A DNA stretch of 64,000 bases from Diadophis punctatus similis (GCA_023053685.1 JALIGW010000058.1:1328637-1392636), one strand, 5' to 3'; counted from the first letter of the stretch, positions 27,481 to 39,222 are shown. Program-made: numbers and translations. Notes: generated by a model from the sequence alone, not told the origin.

Positions 27481-27694
27481 TGGATGGGTCGGTTTGCAGG
27501 GTCTGGCGCTGCAGAGACATCTTGGATCTGTGGGCACCGGTGCCAAGAGAGGGGGGGCAGGACTGGACCACCTCCGAGGGGCCATTCTGACATCCTGTTC
27601 TTCCATCTGGCAGAAGGAGAGGCTGATTGGGATCCAATTCACAACTTCCAGACCCCCCAAAATGCAGAGAGGCAGTCCCTTCACCCCAATGGGA

Positions 27695-27815
27695 AGAGAG
27701 AAGCTCCCCGTCCTGGACAATCATTTGACCAGGATAATATAAAGTCTCCTGCCTTGAGCTGGGGGCTGGACTAGAAGACCTCTGAGGTCCCTTCCAGCCC
27801 CGTGATTCTCTCTTC
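27695..27815 (+). mobile_element. CR1 3' end
   Basis: ctcctgccttgagctggggg, ggactagaagacctctgagg and cagccccgtgattctc. Confidence 0.7.
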
Positions 27816-27849
27816 CTTCTTCCTGGGCATGCAGAAAGCAACCATAAGC

Positions 27850-28700
27850 TCGCTTGACTGCGGAGAAATTAAGACGGTGTAAAATCAGCGGAAGATGATT
27901 TAAGAAAACTTAATTCCGAATCCCAGTGCAAATAAACTTTTGATAAGGTCAAATGGAAGATTAAACATTTCCAAGCGATGAACCGTTTCCTGCCTGGTTC
28001 ACCAATCCTGTCGGCAGAGATGCTGCTCTCGGCCAGGGCTTGGCGCTGCACGCTGCAGGAACCGGAGCCCATCCCCTCACAAGGGGTGGGGGGTGCGTCA
28101 CCCTGAAAGCCAGATCGAGGGGGATCCAGGCCCCACTCGGACCCCAACAGCTGAGCCTCCCTCCGGGGTCATCATTCCAGGGGGGATGCGGTTTTGCTTG
28201 TCTGCCAACTTGGCATTTTGAACCTCTTCTACGACGGCCAGAAGCCAGCGACGGAGCTAAAGCATCAAAAAAGCAAGATGTCAACCCTGATTAGCCGTTT
28301 TGGAGCATCTTCAGGGCTGCCACAGCTACGCTGGTTGGAGCTGTGGGAACCGGAGGGAGGAGTAGAGATAACTGGGGACTTGTAGCCCAAATAAAATTCT
28401 TTCTCCTGGGAACCAAGGACGTTCCCACCAGGTGTTGGGGAGGCGTGGACTGGAACCAACTGGCATTGGGGTTGTGACCGGATTGGACCATATGATGGAC
28501 ATGCGGGCTGGGAGAAAGAACTTAGACATTTAATTTGGGGGGGGGGGGGTTGGGGTTGGGGTTGGGGAAAACCGTGGGACCTTCAGAGTTGGGTTTTCAC
28601 CACATGTGCCAATATGACATTCCTTTGGGGAACACCTGAGCCTCAGGGGTTTGATTGTGTTGGCTCTGTTACTAGGAAGCCTGACACAGGAATGGTTACC
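27850..28700. other. Repeat-poor segment, possible conserved non-coding element
   Basis: 27880-28010 (cttaattccgaatcccag, aaacttttgataaggtcaaa) has the look of a conserved regulatory block. 28010-28620 is GC-moderate with open frames but no credible splice structure, and has a (GGGGTT)n scrap near 28545-28565. Confidence 0.3.
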
Positions 28701-28730
28701 AAATTTTATTTATGTATTGATAAACTATTC

Positions 28731-29133
28731 GTTATTTTTTTTTATTCAAAAAGTTTTATTAGTACAAAGTACAAACATTTTTCTCTTTTCTCCCCCCTTC
28801 CCCCCAACCCCTCCCCACCCTCCTTACCCTCCCCCCCTCTCACCCACCCACCTCCGACTTCCCAGAAAAAGCACATGGTATAGTATTCAATAAACATAAA
28901 ACTAAAATATGCTAACGAATTATTAATTTCAGACTTTTTCTAGTTCTTTAACTCCTTGTTACTCAAGGAGTTTAAACATAATCTAAAAATTAGGCATTTG
29001 TCATTAATAAACTATTTGAGTCTTCTTGATCTTATACTTTTTTTGAATATAATCAGTCCATTCCAATATATATCTTTCATTTGAATGATCCTTAAGATAT
29101 GATGAAATTTTAGCCATTTCAGAAATGGCTGAA
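28731..29133 (-). mobile_element. L1-type LINE 3' end (antisense)
   Basis: T-rich start, aaaaagttttattagtac and a C-rich tract are the reverse complement of the L1 3' UTR seen at 5170-5480. Flanked by an 11-bp direct repeat ataaactattc (28720-28730, 29134-29144), the target duplication. Confidence 0.8.
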
Positions 29134-29154
29134 ATAAACTATTCTTTATTGAAG

Positions 29155-29420
29155 TATAGTCCTCGACTTATGACCACAATTGAGCCCAAAACTTTTGTTG
29201 CTAAGCGAGACAGTTGTAAAGTGAGTTTTGCTCCCTTTTTACGACTTTTCTTGCCGCAGTTGTTAAGGGAATCACTGCAGTGGTTCAGTTAGTAACATGG
29301 TTGTTAAGTGAATCTGGCTTCTCTATTGACTTTGCTTGTCAGAAGGTCGCCAAAGCGGATCACTTGACCGTCATAAATATGAGTCAGTTGCCAAGCGTCT
29401 GAATTTTGATCATTTTAATG
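29155..29420. mobile_element. MITE family A, right end missing
   Basis: atagtcctcgacttatgacc to gccaagcgtctgaattttgatca. The element stops where CR1 sequence begins. Confidence 0.75.
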
Positions 29421-29424
29421 ATCA

Positions 29425-29795
29425 ACATTTAATGAAAAGAAGAAGTAGGAGTGACATGATAGCAGTGTTCCAATATCTGGGGGGCTGCCCCAAAGAAGAG
29501 GGGGGTCAACCTATTTGCTAAAGCACCTGAAAACAGGACAAGAAGCCATGGATGGAAACTAAGGAAGGAGAGAACCAACTTAGAAACTAAGGAAAAACTT
29601 CCCGACAGTGAGGACACTTAACCAGTGGAACTGCTTGCCACTAGAAGTTATGGGTGCTCCAGCACTGGAGATCTTTAAGAAGAGACTGGACAGCCATTTT
29701 GTGTGGAATGGTCTAGGGTCTCCTGCTTGAGCAGGGGGCTGGACTAGAAGACCTCCAAGGTCCCTTCCAATTCTGGTATTCTGACAGGATGTTGC
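29425..29795 (+). mobile_element. CR1 LINE, 5'-truncated
   Basis: aatgaaaagaagaagtagga, tgacatgatagcagtgttcc, aacttcccgacagtgagga, then gcagggggctggactagaag and attctggtattctga. Confidence 0.85.
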
Positions 29796-30335
29796 TCTTA
29801 ATCATTGGTTTACAATGATGTGTGTTTCCCTGATTGGTTCATGGCAAGGTAGGCTTTTCAAAACTGCATTCAAGGGGTCCACACCAAGCAGAGAGGGGGC
29901 TCCCATTTGGAGCCTCCCTCCAGGGAGCCCTTTCCTTTGCAAATGAATGCTTCCTTCTCCTTCCCTTCCTGGCTACCTGGGCTGGTTCACGGGGCCTGCG
30001 TGCCAGTGAAAGGACCCGGGGATTCTGGGAGGACAGGAAGGCAGGAGAAGAGAAGTGCAGGCTCAGCAGAAAAACCTGCATGACGGAGAGATCCGTCCTT
30101 TGGCGGAGATGTTTCAAGGGCTGGTAGGAGGAGAGATCTATGACCAAACCTCCTGGACTCGTCCTTGGGGGTGGGAGGGGTGGGGTGGAACCAAGCTGGT
30201 TCTGCAAAGAGAGCAACTTTCTTCTGACAGGCCTGGATCGGCAGGGGGGTCTGCAGGGCATGGCAGAAGCTCAAGCCAGCAGCCACAAGGGGGCGGGATT
30301 TTGTCGCAGGCCACATAAAAAGTGCTCAGTTGTGC
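29796..30335. other. No assigned feature
   Basis: No recognisable repeat or exon. Several frames stay open by chance in GC-moderate sequence. Confidence 0.3.
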
Positions 30336-30344
30336 AGGCGGAGC

Positions 30345-30575
30345 AAGAAGCAACGGATGGAAACTAATCAAGGAGAGAAGAGACCTAGAAATAAGGAGAA
30401 ATTTCCTGACGTTGAGAACAGTTAATCAGTGGAACGGCTTGCCACCAGAAGTTGTGGGTGCTGCATCGCTGGAGGTTTTCAAAAAGGACAGCCATGGTAC
30501 AAGGACACCGGCATGGGCAGAAGGTTGGACTAGAAGACCTCCAGGGTTCCTTCCAACTCTGTTATTCCCTTACAT
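30345..30575 (+). mobile_element. CR1 3' fragment
   Basis: aacggatggaaactaatcaa, agaaatttcctgacgttgag and gttggactagaagacctcca. Confidence 0.8.
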
Positions 30576-30939
30576 CCTGCAGGCATGCTTGGGAGGGCGG
30601 CGGAGGGAGAGAATCTGCCCAGGATCACTTGCCCTGAATCAAACGGCAAGAAGGAGGAAGCATCAGTGAGTGAATCCGCGCAGAGCAGGGATCCAGTCCA
30701 GCTGTAGCGACCTGATGGGCCTGCTGTTCTTTTAAGGCAGCACTTATAATTTGGCCTTGACCCCACCCTACCCCCACCCACCACCTGGCCTGGCCTTCCC
30801 CCTCCTCTCTGCACTGCCCACCTTCCTTCTACTTCAGGATGGGGCCTGGGTCTCTCACTCATGGAATAAGGCAGAAAGGGGAGAGATTTATCCTGCAAAT
30901 CAAGGAGAAATCTCACCATTGTCCAGCCTTCTCTCCCTC

Positions 30940-30962
30940 CCTCCCTCCCCCCCCCCCCCACC

Positions 30963-31032
<70 letters not shown>
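30940..31032 (+). repeat. (CCCT)n/(CT)n/(CA)n compound microsatellite
   Basis: Pyrimidine tract followed by TC and then about 23 CA units. Confidence 0.9.
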
Positions 31033-31049
31033 CCGGTACTCACAAGCCA

Positions 31050-31440
31050 CCCAGAGACAGCTCTGAAGCTGAAGGGCTCCAACCATGGAAATTATATTCG
31101 GATGACAGCAGCATCCGTCACCCAATTTTCGTTATTAAGAAATATTCTGCACACAGGGAGAAATGTTGCACCTTATCTGAACTTGGCAGCTGTGCCCTAA
31201 ATTCTGTGTCGCTGCTTCTCCGGAGGAATTCAGCTGCCGATATTTAAAATTAGAATTAGCATCTATCACTGCCCTGCACCGAAGGGGCTGCTGGTGTCAG
31301 CTGCCGGCAGCTCTCATCCGTCACCCGGCTGCTCGGCTGCCCACTGCCACCCTTGATCCGTCACTGCCGGCTGCTCTCGAGCAGGGCACCTGCCACCAGG
31401 GGCCAAGTGGCTCATTAGGTGCCCCTGCAGTCCCAAAGGG
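31050..31440. other. Repeat-poor segment, possible conserved non-coding element
   Basis: gttattaagaaatattctgc, gatatttaaaattagaatta and similar AT-rich words without repeat signatures, then (ctgccg/gctg)-rich sequence to 31400. No exon. Confidence 0.28.
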
Positions 31441-31560
31441 GCTTTTCCAAATGGCAGTTGGATTTTCTTAGGGGTTTTTTCCTTCCCTCGAAAACATTTC
31501 GCTTCTCGTCCAAGCAGCTTATTCAGTTCTGTAGTTCAATGCAATGAAGGTGTTTACAGA
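31440..31560 (+). mobile_element. Penelope-like element fragment
   Basis: ggcagttggattttcttagg, aacatttcgcttctcgtcca and agcagcttattcagttct match the non-coding block at 41666-41957. Confidence 0.5.
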
Positions 31561-31794
31561 CAAAAACCCTGAAGGTGGTTAAAGGAATTGTGGAGGCCGA
31601 AAGTTGCAGCTGTGATGAGTGTAAGAAGACCAATAATGAATGGGGGGACACAACGGCCTAGCAACAAGAAAGTTACAAGTTAGAAGGACACGTTTATCAT
31701 AACTATAAAATGTGTGTTTGCGTTTTGTTCGGGGTTTTTTGCTCCTTTAGCTGCTGAGACGCTTTTGCTGGAGAATTCCAATAAAACAAGCTGA

Positions 31795-32215
31795 AAATGC
31801 CATTCCGCGTGTCTGGTGGTCTTTATCAGCTTTGGCACCAGGCTGGGACCCGTTTTGGGAACAATGAGCTCACCTGTGTCCCCCATCGTGGCCAATCTCT
31901 ACCTGGAAGAAGTGCAAACAAAATCCCTAAACTTCACGGAATTCCACCAACTCACTGCTATAGGTATGCGGAGGATACTTGGCTCAAGATTAAAACACAG
32001 GAAGTCAAAGTCTTCACCAAACACATCAACTCTGTGGACAAATATATCAAGTTCACATGGGAAGATGTTTAAAGAAGACAGTCTGACTTTTCTGGGCTCT
32101 GCAGTACACATTCAGGAAGACAGAAGCCTTAACACTGGAGTTTACAGAAAAGCCACGCAAAAAAGAACTGAAGAAGCTTCTCGGATTAGAAGCAAAATAT
32201 TTCAAGGGGGGAAAA
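31795..32215 (+). pseudogene. Penelope-like retroelement reverse-transcriptase remnant
   Basis: Conceptual peptides in two frames hold the Penelope RT signature SPVSPIVANLYLEEV, then a YAEDTW-type version of the catalytic YADD/YVDD box and FTKHINSVDKYIKFTWEDV with SLTFLGSAV. The frame shifts near 31860-31970 and stops interrupt it. It ends in ctgaagaagcttctcggatt. Decayed and non-functional. Confidence 0.75.
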
Positions 32216-32219
32216 AAAC

Positions 32220-32880
32220 CAAGAAACTGCAAGAGGGATCTTGGAGTCCTAGTGGACAACCATTTAAATATGAGCCAGCCGTGTGCAGCAGCTGCCAAAA
32301 AGGCCAACACAGTTCTAGGCTGCATTAACAGAGGGATAGAATCAAGATCACACGAAGTGTTAATACCACTTTATAATGCCTTGGTAAGGCCACACTTGGA
32401 ATACTGCATTCAGTTTTGGTCGCCACGATGTAGAAAGGATGTTGAGACTCTGGAAAGAGTGCAGAGAAGAGCAACAAAGAGGATTAGGGGACTGGAGGCT
32501 AAAAGATACGAAGAACGGTTGCAGGAACTGGGTATGTCTAGTTTAATGAAAAGAAGGACCAGGGGAGACATGATAGCAGTCTTCCAATATCTCAGGGGTT
32601 GCCACAAAGAAGAGGGAGTCAAACTATTCTCCAAAGCACCTGAGGGTAGAACAAGAAGTAATGGGTGGAAACTGATCAAGGAGAGAAGCAACCTGGAACT
32701 AAGGAGAAATTTCCTGACAGTGAGGACAATGAACCAGTGGAACACCTTGACTCCAGAAGTTGTAAATGCTCCAACACTGGAAGTTTTAAAGACTGGACAA
32801 CCATTTGCCTGAAATGCTATAGGGTGCCAGAGCAGGACTAGAAGACCTCCAAGGTCCCTTCCAACTCTGTTTTTTTGTAG
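32220..32880 (+). mobile_element. CR1 LINE, 5'-truncated
   Basis: Open frame from 32252 encodes the ORF2 C-terminal region ([53 protein letters not shown]). The terminal motif gactagaagacctccaaggt is at about 32838. Confidence 0.9.
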
Positions 32881-32883
32881 ATC

Positions 32884-33120
32884 CTAGACCAGGGATGCCC
32901 AGTCTTGGAACTTTTAAGACTCATGGACTGCAACTCCCAGAACTCCCTGCTACTTTATTGCATTCTACCTATATTACAAGAATCTCCCCAGCCTGCTCAC
33001 CTTCCCTTGGGAGTTGAAGTCCACAAGTCTTAAAGTTCTCAAGGCTGGACACCCTCACTCTAGAGCAGTGTTTCTCAACCTTGGCAGTTTGAAGATGTGT
33101 GGACTTCAACTCCCAGAATT
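32884..33120. mobile_element. MITE family B copies
   Basis: 32884-33055 is one copy with a long spacer (ccagggatgcccagtcttgg ... aaagttctcaaggctggaca). 33062-33120 is the left half of a second (tttctcaaccttggcagt, acttcaactcccagaattc), whose right half reappears at 34755 after the CR1. Confidence 0.7.
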
Positions 33121-34745
33121 CGAAGTAAACAGATTCGAAGCAAGACTCAACCTAAGCAAAAATACAGTAAGAGATCACCTATCTGAACTTAACGAATACA
33201 AAGCACCAGGACCAGACGGATTACATCCCAGAGTCCTAAAAGAACTAGCAGAAGTCATTTCAGAACCACTGCACCACATCTTCCACAAATCCTGGAACAC
33301 AGGGGAACTACCTGAGGACTGGAAAAGAGCTGATGTGGTCCCCATTTTCAAAAAAGGTAAAAAAACAGACCCAGGAAACTACAGACCAATCAGCCTAACA
33401 TCAATACCTGGGAAAATACTGGAAAAAATAATTAAAAACCAGATCTCCCATTATCTAAAAACAAACCAAGTAATAACCAACAGCCAACACGGATTTGTTA
33501 AGAACAAGTCATGCCAAACCAACCTCATTTCATTCTTCAACACTGTGACCAAATTAGTAGACCAGCGTAATGCAGTAGACATAATCTACCTGCAGTAGAC
33601 ATAATATACCTTAGCAAAGCATTTGACAAAGTAGACCACAACCTACTCCTTCATAAGCTAGAAAAAAGCGGGATAGACAGCTACACAACCAGATGGATTA
33701 ACAATTGGCTGACCAACCGTACCCAGCGAGTAGTCCTCAATGGCTCTAAGTCCACATGGAGAGAAGTAAGCAGTGGGGTACCACAAGGTTCCGTCCTAGG
33801 CCCAGTACTCTTCAATATCTTTATAAATGACCTAGATGAGGGAATAGCAGGAGAACTAACCAAATTTGCAGATGACACCAAGCTGGCGGGAGTAGCAAAC
33901 ACCCCAGAGGACAGACTCAAAATCCAGAGGGACCTTGACAGACTCGAACACTGGGCCCAAACCAACAAAATGAAATTTAACACAGAGAAAAGTAAAATTC
34001 TGCACCTAGGCAAGAAGAATCAAAAATACACATACAAACTGGGCGAAACCACACTCAATAGCAGCGATTGCGAAAGGGATCTCGGAGTCCTGGTAGACAG
34101 CCAACTAAATATGAGCCAGCAGTGTGCAGCAGCAGCCAAAAAGGCCAACGCAGTCCTGAGCTGCATAAATAGAGGGATACAATCAAGGACCAGAGAGGTA
34201 CTAGTACCACTCTATAAAGCCTTGGTCAGACCACATCTAGAGTACTGCATCCAGTTTTGGTCACCACATTACAAAAAAGACATTGAAACTCTAGAGAAAG
34301 TGCAGAAGAGAGCAACCAGGATGATAAAGGGTCTGGAAAATAAAACATACGAAGAGTGGTTGCAGGAACTGAGCTTGGCCAGTCTGGCGAAGAGAAGGAC
34401 CAGGGGTGACATGATAGCAGTGTTCCAATACTTGAGGGGATGCCACAGAGAGGAGGGGGTCAGGCTGTTCTCTATGGCACCAGAAAGCCAAACAAGGAAT
34501 AACGGATGGAAGCTGACCAAGGAGAGATTCAACCTGGAAGTGAGGAGAAACTTTCTGACCGTGAGAGCGATCAACCAGTGGAACAGCTTGCCAGCAGAGG
34601 TCGTGAGAGCCCCAACACTTGCGACCTTCAAGGGGAGACTGGACTGCCATCTGTCTCAAATGGTGTAGGAACTCCTGCTTGAGCAGGGGGTTGGACTAGA
34701 TGACCTACAAGGTCCCTTCCAACTCTAATAATAAATCTAAAAATA
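33121..34745 (+). pseudogene. CR1 LINE ORF2, longest copy in the window
   Basis: Covers most of the reverse transcriptase ([78 protein letters not shown] with the catalytic DD near 33871-33876) through the C-terminal region and 3' end. The only lesion I see is a 20-bp tandem duplication (33571-33590 repeated as 33591-33610) that shifts the frame. The endonuclease half is missing by 5' truncation. The copy sits between halves of a family B MITE, with a 5-bp aattc repeated at both junctions. Confidence 0.9.
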
Positions 34746-34942
34746 AATTTAAAAAATTCCCCAGCCAGCGTTGGGTCTAGAGCCCCCCCAGGCAAATGGC
34801 TGTCCAGTCTCTTCTTGAAGAGTGATGGAGCATCTCCAGGCACCCACCCAAGCTCCAAATTCTCAGAGAGTTGGAATCCTACCCAACTTCCTCCTTCTTC
34901 TGGACCAACGGGTCTGATTCAGTGCCCCCTCCCTCCTGGACG

Positions 34943-34947
<5 letters not shown>

Positions 34948-35000
<53 letters not shown>
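34948..35000 (+). repeat. (CA)n microsatellite
   Basis: About 26 CA units. Confidence 0.95.
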
Positions 35001-35002
<2 letters not shown>

Positions 35003-35019
35003 GCTGCTGTCCTGAGCCC

Positions 35020-35700
35020 GCCAGGCAGCTTCCGCACCCTCCTCCTCTCCCTCCGGAATGATGGAGAGCCTGCTGGGAGGACCCAGATATGGTACAAGGC
35101 TGGGTCACGCCAGGCCCGTGTAGCCCATCCATCAGGCCCCGCGGCAGCCCAGGGGGGCCTTACCCCTCGCCACCCTCCGATGCGCCTTATCTGGCACAAA
35201 TGTGTTTCTTCCCCCAAGGTTAAATGGATGAGTGAGGTTTAGGGGATGACAGCTCAGCTGCGTGGCAGAACAATAAATGAGCCGAGCAAACGGAGGAGAG
35301 GGAGCAGGAAAAATGGCCCTTCGGCGTCACCGTTTTACCTGAGCGGAGGAGGCTCAGCCGGCTCCCCCCCCCCCCAGCCAGGGCTCTGGGGCTGCCTATG
35401 GGGGGGGCAGAGGAGACCCAGCTGCTCTTGCCTGGCTGCGTTCCTCTCCCCCCTCCCTCCGCCTGCTTTGATTGTAATAAATTGACCTGAAGTCCTTTGA
35501 AGAATTCTGGGGGTCACCAGCCGGCTTTCTGGCATGCAGTGAGCCTTCCCTGGTGTCCCTGGGGCAGGGCAGGTCCAGAAAGTCAAGAGGGGGCAGGATG
35601 TGGATCATGGACGCCACCCAGGAAACAAAGGGGGGGGGGAGGCTCAGATTGTATGGGGGCTCAATCTCTGGGAGTCTGGAAGAACAGTTTGGACAACTCT
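35020..35700. other. Repeat-poor segment, possible conserved non-coding element
   Basis: 35160-35310 (cgatgcgccttatctggcac, ggttaaatggatgagtgagg, gcagaacaataaatgagcc) and 35455-35515 (ttgattgtaataaattgacc) are AT-rich islands with TF-like words inside GC-rich sequence. No exon seen. Confidence 0.3.
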
Positions 35701-35716
35701 TTGTGCAGGAAGGTGT

Positions 35717-35960
35717 ATAATAGCAATAGCACTTAGACTTATATACCGCTTCATAGTGCTTTCCAGCCCTCTCTAAGCGGTTTACAGAGTTCAGCCTCTT
35801 GCCCCCAACAATCTGGGCCCTCATTTTACCCACCTCGGAAGGATGGAAGGCTGAGTCAACCTTGAGCCGGTGAGATTTGAACAGCTGAACTGCTGAACTA
35901 GCAGTCAGCTGAAGTAGGTTGCAGTGCTGCTTTTAACCACTGCGCCACCTCGGCTCCTAT
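35717..35960 (-). mobile_element. tRNA-derived SINE, copy 3
   Basis: Reverse complement of the family: tail aatagcaatagcacttagac on the left, head ccactgcgccacctcggctc on the right (about 35938-35957). Confidence 0.85.
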
Positions 35961-36046
35961 AAGGGTTCCTGCCTTGGGCAGGAGGTTGGACTAGATGACC
36001 TCTGAGCTCCCTTCCAACCTGCAATTCTATGAAAGACATATACATG

Positions 36047-36078
<32 letters not shown>

Positions 36079-36130
36079 TTAACAGAGTTGGAAGGGACCT
36101 TGTAAGTCATTTAGTCCAACACCACCACCA
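35961..36130. mobile_element. Opposed CR1 3' ends around a (GA)n
   Basis: 35961-36035 is plus (gaggttggactagatgacct). 36080-36125 is minus (gttggaagggaccttgtaag). A (GA)n run lies between at 36054-36078. Confidence 0.65.
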
Positions 36131-36415
36131 CCCCGTGTGTGTATAAACCGTGTTTTTTCAAAAATACAACCGGGTCTTATTTTCTTTTGACCCCTGAAAA
36201 AACGGCTAGGCCTTTTTTTCGAGAATGTCTTAATTTCCCCCCCAGGCGCCTGGCCTGGCCACTGAGTTGCTTCTTTCGCAGCCAAAAGAAGCGAGTGACG
36301 CAACCCATGTGCCTCACGCATCCTTGCCTACCTGTAACGGTCATTCCAGCTACCGGTAGCTGTCCATCCGAAAAAGCCTCCAGCAAGCCTGGCTGGCATG
36401 CGCTTAAATAGGGCC
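36131..36415. other. No assigned repeat
   Basis: Contains aaccgtgttttttcaaaaat and gggtcttattttc, which resemble an eroded MITE. Not assigned. Confidence 0.3.
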
Positions 36416-36418
36416 AAA

Positions 36419-36870
36419 ATAAGGTGTTGGTCGTTACCTTTAAAGCCCTACATGGCTCAGGGCCAGGTTATCTTCGGGACCACATCCTGCCGCATACCTC
36501 CCTACGACCGATTAGGGCCCACAGAGTTGGTCTCCTCCAGGTCCCATCGACCAAGCAATGTTGGTTGGCGGGGCCGAGGGGGAGAGCCTTCTCTGTGGGA
36601 GCCCCCTCCCTTTGGAACCAGCTCCCTCCAGAGATCAGGACTATCCCCACCCTGCTGGCCTTCCGTAAAGCAATAAAAACTTGGCTCTTCCGGCAGGCGG
36701 GGTATGAGTGAAAGTTCTTTTAAAAGATTTATAGTATTTTAATATGTTTTTAATATTGTTTTTTATTGATTATATTTCTATACCTGCTGTTAGCCGCACA
36801 GAGTCCCCCGGGGAGTTGGGCGGCATAGAAATTTTAATAAATAAAATAATAAATAAAATAAAATTTTGGG
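36419..36870 (+). mobile_element. L2-like LINE 3' end
   Basis: Encodes an ORF2 C-terminus of the L2 type (VTFKALHGSGPGYLRDHILP ... LWNQLPPEI and FRKAIKTWLFRQAG), followed by a 3' UTR with tagccgcacagagtcccccg, gggcggcatagaaattttaa and an ATAAA tail. Frame open for about 95 codons; 5'-truncated. Confidence 0.78.
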
Positions 36871-36973
36871 GGGGTAGGGCTTAATTTTAACGCATGTGCA
36901 CGAAACAGTGCTGGGCCTTCTTTTTTCAGTGGGTCGTGTTTTAGGAGAAATACGGTATGTGTATATGTATGTG

Positions 36974-36974
<1 letters not shown>

Positions 36975-37047
<73 letters not shown>

Positions 37048-37072
37048 AGAGAGAGAAGAGAGAGAGAGAGAA
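36975..37072 (+). repeat. (GA)n microsatellite
   Basis: About 45 GA units with two AGAGAA interruptions near the end. Confidence 0.95.
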
Positions 37073-37109
37073 TGCAAATTAAATAGCAATAGCACTTAGA
37101 CTTATATAC

Positions 37110-37935
37110 CGTTTCACAGTGCTTTCTTTTGGAATTTTATTTTAATTTATTGATTACGTTTATACGCCACCCATCTCACTCTCCAAAAACAACTGTGGGC
37201 AGCTAAGACCCCAGGGCACAATTCCCCTTGTCCTCAACTTCTGCATCCCCTCTGTGGCCCCTGGGTGTGTGTGGAGGGGGAGGGGGTCTGGTGGAGGGGG
37301 GCTTGTGCGATGGGAAGTCCACAATCAAGCCTGTATAGCAAAATAAAATTTAAAAACCTAGTTTAGAATAAACAGAAAACATGGCAGGCTATTTTTAACG
37401 GGTTTACAAGAATGGAGCGAGAAGATAATTTGCAAAATGGGCGTTCAAGTAAAACTTTGTGCTCGCGGGGAAACCATTAAGGCTGAACATTTGGCTGCGA
37501 AAAGCTTCTGTGCTTCTGCTCTAAGCCTTCTGGCTGGTTTTTACTTTGAAGAAAACATCCTTCTGCTCGGTTAAGGGGGTTTGAAGCCAGGCATGCAAGC
37601 ATGTTTTCAGTCGTTCCGTAAATACGCTCTGTTTTGCAGGCTGCCTTCCAACTTGCTGTCTTTGAAACCTGTGTTTTCATTCTTTAATAGGATGGAGCTC
37701 TGCTTTTCTCCCCCCACCCCCACCCCCCGACCCTCAGACGTTGCTTTGGAGCTACGGCAAGGCAAGAACATGGAATTTGCAGAATTTGCAGGAAACTGCA
37801 GAGAGAATTCTTTGGAAACCTGTCAACTCGCTTCGTCAGAGATGACGGAAGAAAGAAGAGGAAGAAAGAGGAAGAATTCTTGATCCCAGCACCCAGCAAG
37901 ACCTGAGGAAAGGAATTTCTAGTTCAAGGTGTGTT
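37110..37935. other. Mostly repeat-poor segment
   Basis: 37110-37165 holds a LINE-tail scrap (ttacgtttatacgccaccca). 37370-37660 has no recognised repeat and reads like conserved non-coding DNA (ggaaaccattaaggctgaac, atttggctgcgaaaagc). No exon with acceptable splice sites. Confidence 0.28.
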
Positions 37936-37995
37936 GAGGGTGCTTAATTCTTAACAACAACATGAGGACTAGTATCTTGAGGGAAAGTGCACCAC

Positions 37996-37999
<4 letters not shown>

Positions 38000-38043
<44 letters not shown>
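38000..38043 (+). repeat. (GT)n microsatellite
   Basis: About 22 GT units directly left of a hAT-type MITE. Confidence 0.93.
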
Positions 38044-38047
<4 letters not shown>

Positions 38048-38068
38048 ATTATGTATATATGTATATAT

Positions 38069-38349
38069 CCGTGATGGTGAACCTATGGCACACAGAGCCC
38101 CCTCTGTGGGCACAGGTGCCGTTGCCAGCTGCTCTTCTGGTTTCTGTCGCACACATGCGCGCTGGCCAGCTGATCTTCGCACATGCAGGAGCCCCGGAAA
38201 CCCGAAGACCAGCTGGCCGGTGCGCATGTGCGTGCTGGAAACCCGAAGACCAGGTGGACAGTGCGCGCATGTGCACCAGCCAGCTGGTCTTCGGGTTTCT
38301 GGGGCTCCGGCGCGCACGCACTCGGTGCTGAAAAGGTTCGCCATCACTG
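38069..38349. mobile_element. hAT-type MITE (GATGGCGAACC family), 281 bp
   Basis: Ends ccgtgatggtgaacc and ggttcgccatcactg, with a perfect 8-bp duplication gtatatat (38061-38068, 38350-38357). The interior repeats agctggtcttcgggtttc and cgcatgtgc words in both directions. Confidence 0.88.
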
Positions 38350-38394
38350 GTATATATGTGTATCAAAAGACCTGGAGACTCTGGAAAGGAGGCT

Positions 38395-38565
38395 GGGGGA
38401 ATTCGGGAAGTTGAAGTCCACAAATCTTAAAGTTGCCACGGTTGGATCCCCCTCCTGCTCTGCTGCTGCTTTATCTTGCGGGTTTTACTCCGTTGTAAGA
38501 CACCTGGAGTTGCCTCTTGGTGAAATGGGCGGCATATAAATGTCATAAGTAAATACATTGCTGGC
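38395..38565. mobile_element. MITE family B half and LINE tail
   Basis: 38395-38450: gggaattcgggaagttgaag and aaagttgccacggttgga. 38465-38560: an L2-like 3' tail (gttgtaagacacctggagtt, gaaatgggcggcatataaat). Confidence 0.6.
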
Positions 38566-38599
38566 ATCTCTATGCCGCCCATCCGGCTGTCCCGGCTGT

Positions 38600-39200
38600 G
38601 TCTTTCTCCAAGGTTAGATAGATATAGTGTTAGCCAGCACAGCCAATGGAGCCTCCTGCTGCAGGGGTAGTCTAACCCACTTTGGAGGGGCAGCAAAAAG
38701 GAAGACGGACTTCCAATCCTGGGGTGCCTGGCCAGACCCCCGGGGAAAGCCAGTTTTGGGGGGCGCGGCCTGGAAGCCGCTCCTGGCAGCCCCGGGGCTC
38801 CCCCCGCTGCCTGCCCGCTGCCCCTTCCTCCTCCTCCTCCTCCTCGCCGCGGGGCCCGGCGTCGCCCTCGCTCAATGTCACTCGCAGAGCCCGTCAACGC
38901 GAAGAAAGGTCCGCATCCGATAAGCCATCGGCCTGTCAGGCACGCCGCCTCGCCGGCTCGTGATTTACTGCAGGGCTGCGAACGGAGCACAGATTTTTCT
39001 TAATCTAAATTGAAAACTGCTCAAGTAGAAAAATAATTTCATTGCTTCATCTTACAGGAGGGGAAAAGGGGGCACGAAGGAGGGCGGGAGGGGTGGGGAG
39101 GAGGGGGGCTGGAGGAGTCCTGGCAGTTCCTTCGGGGCCGGAGCGCAGCGACTCCCGGATCGGGACCGGAGCGACTCCCGGTGCTTGACCCAGGTGGTCA
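38600..39200. other. GC-rich then AT-rich non-repetitive block
   Basis: 38690-38890 is GC-rich with a CCT run. 38930-39060 (gtgatttactgcagggctgc, cttaatctaaattgaaaact, aaataatttcattgcttc) resembles a conserved enhancer. No repeat or exon supported. Confidence 0.3.
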
Positions 39201-39221
39201 AGATCTGAATACACAACAACA

Positions 39222-39222
39222 A

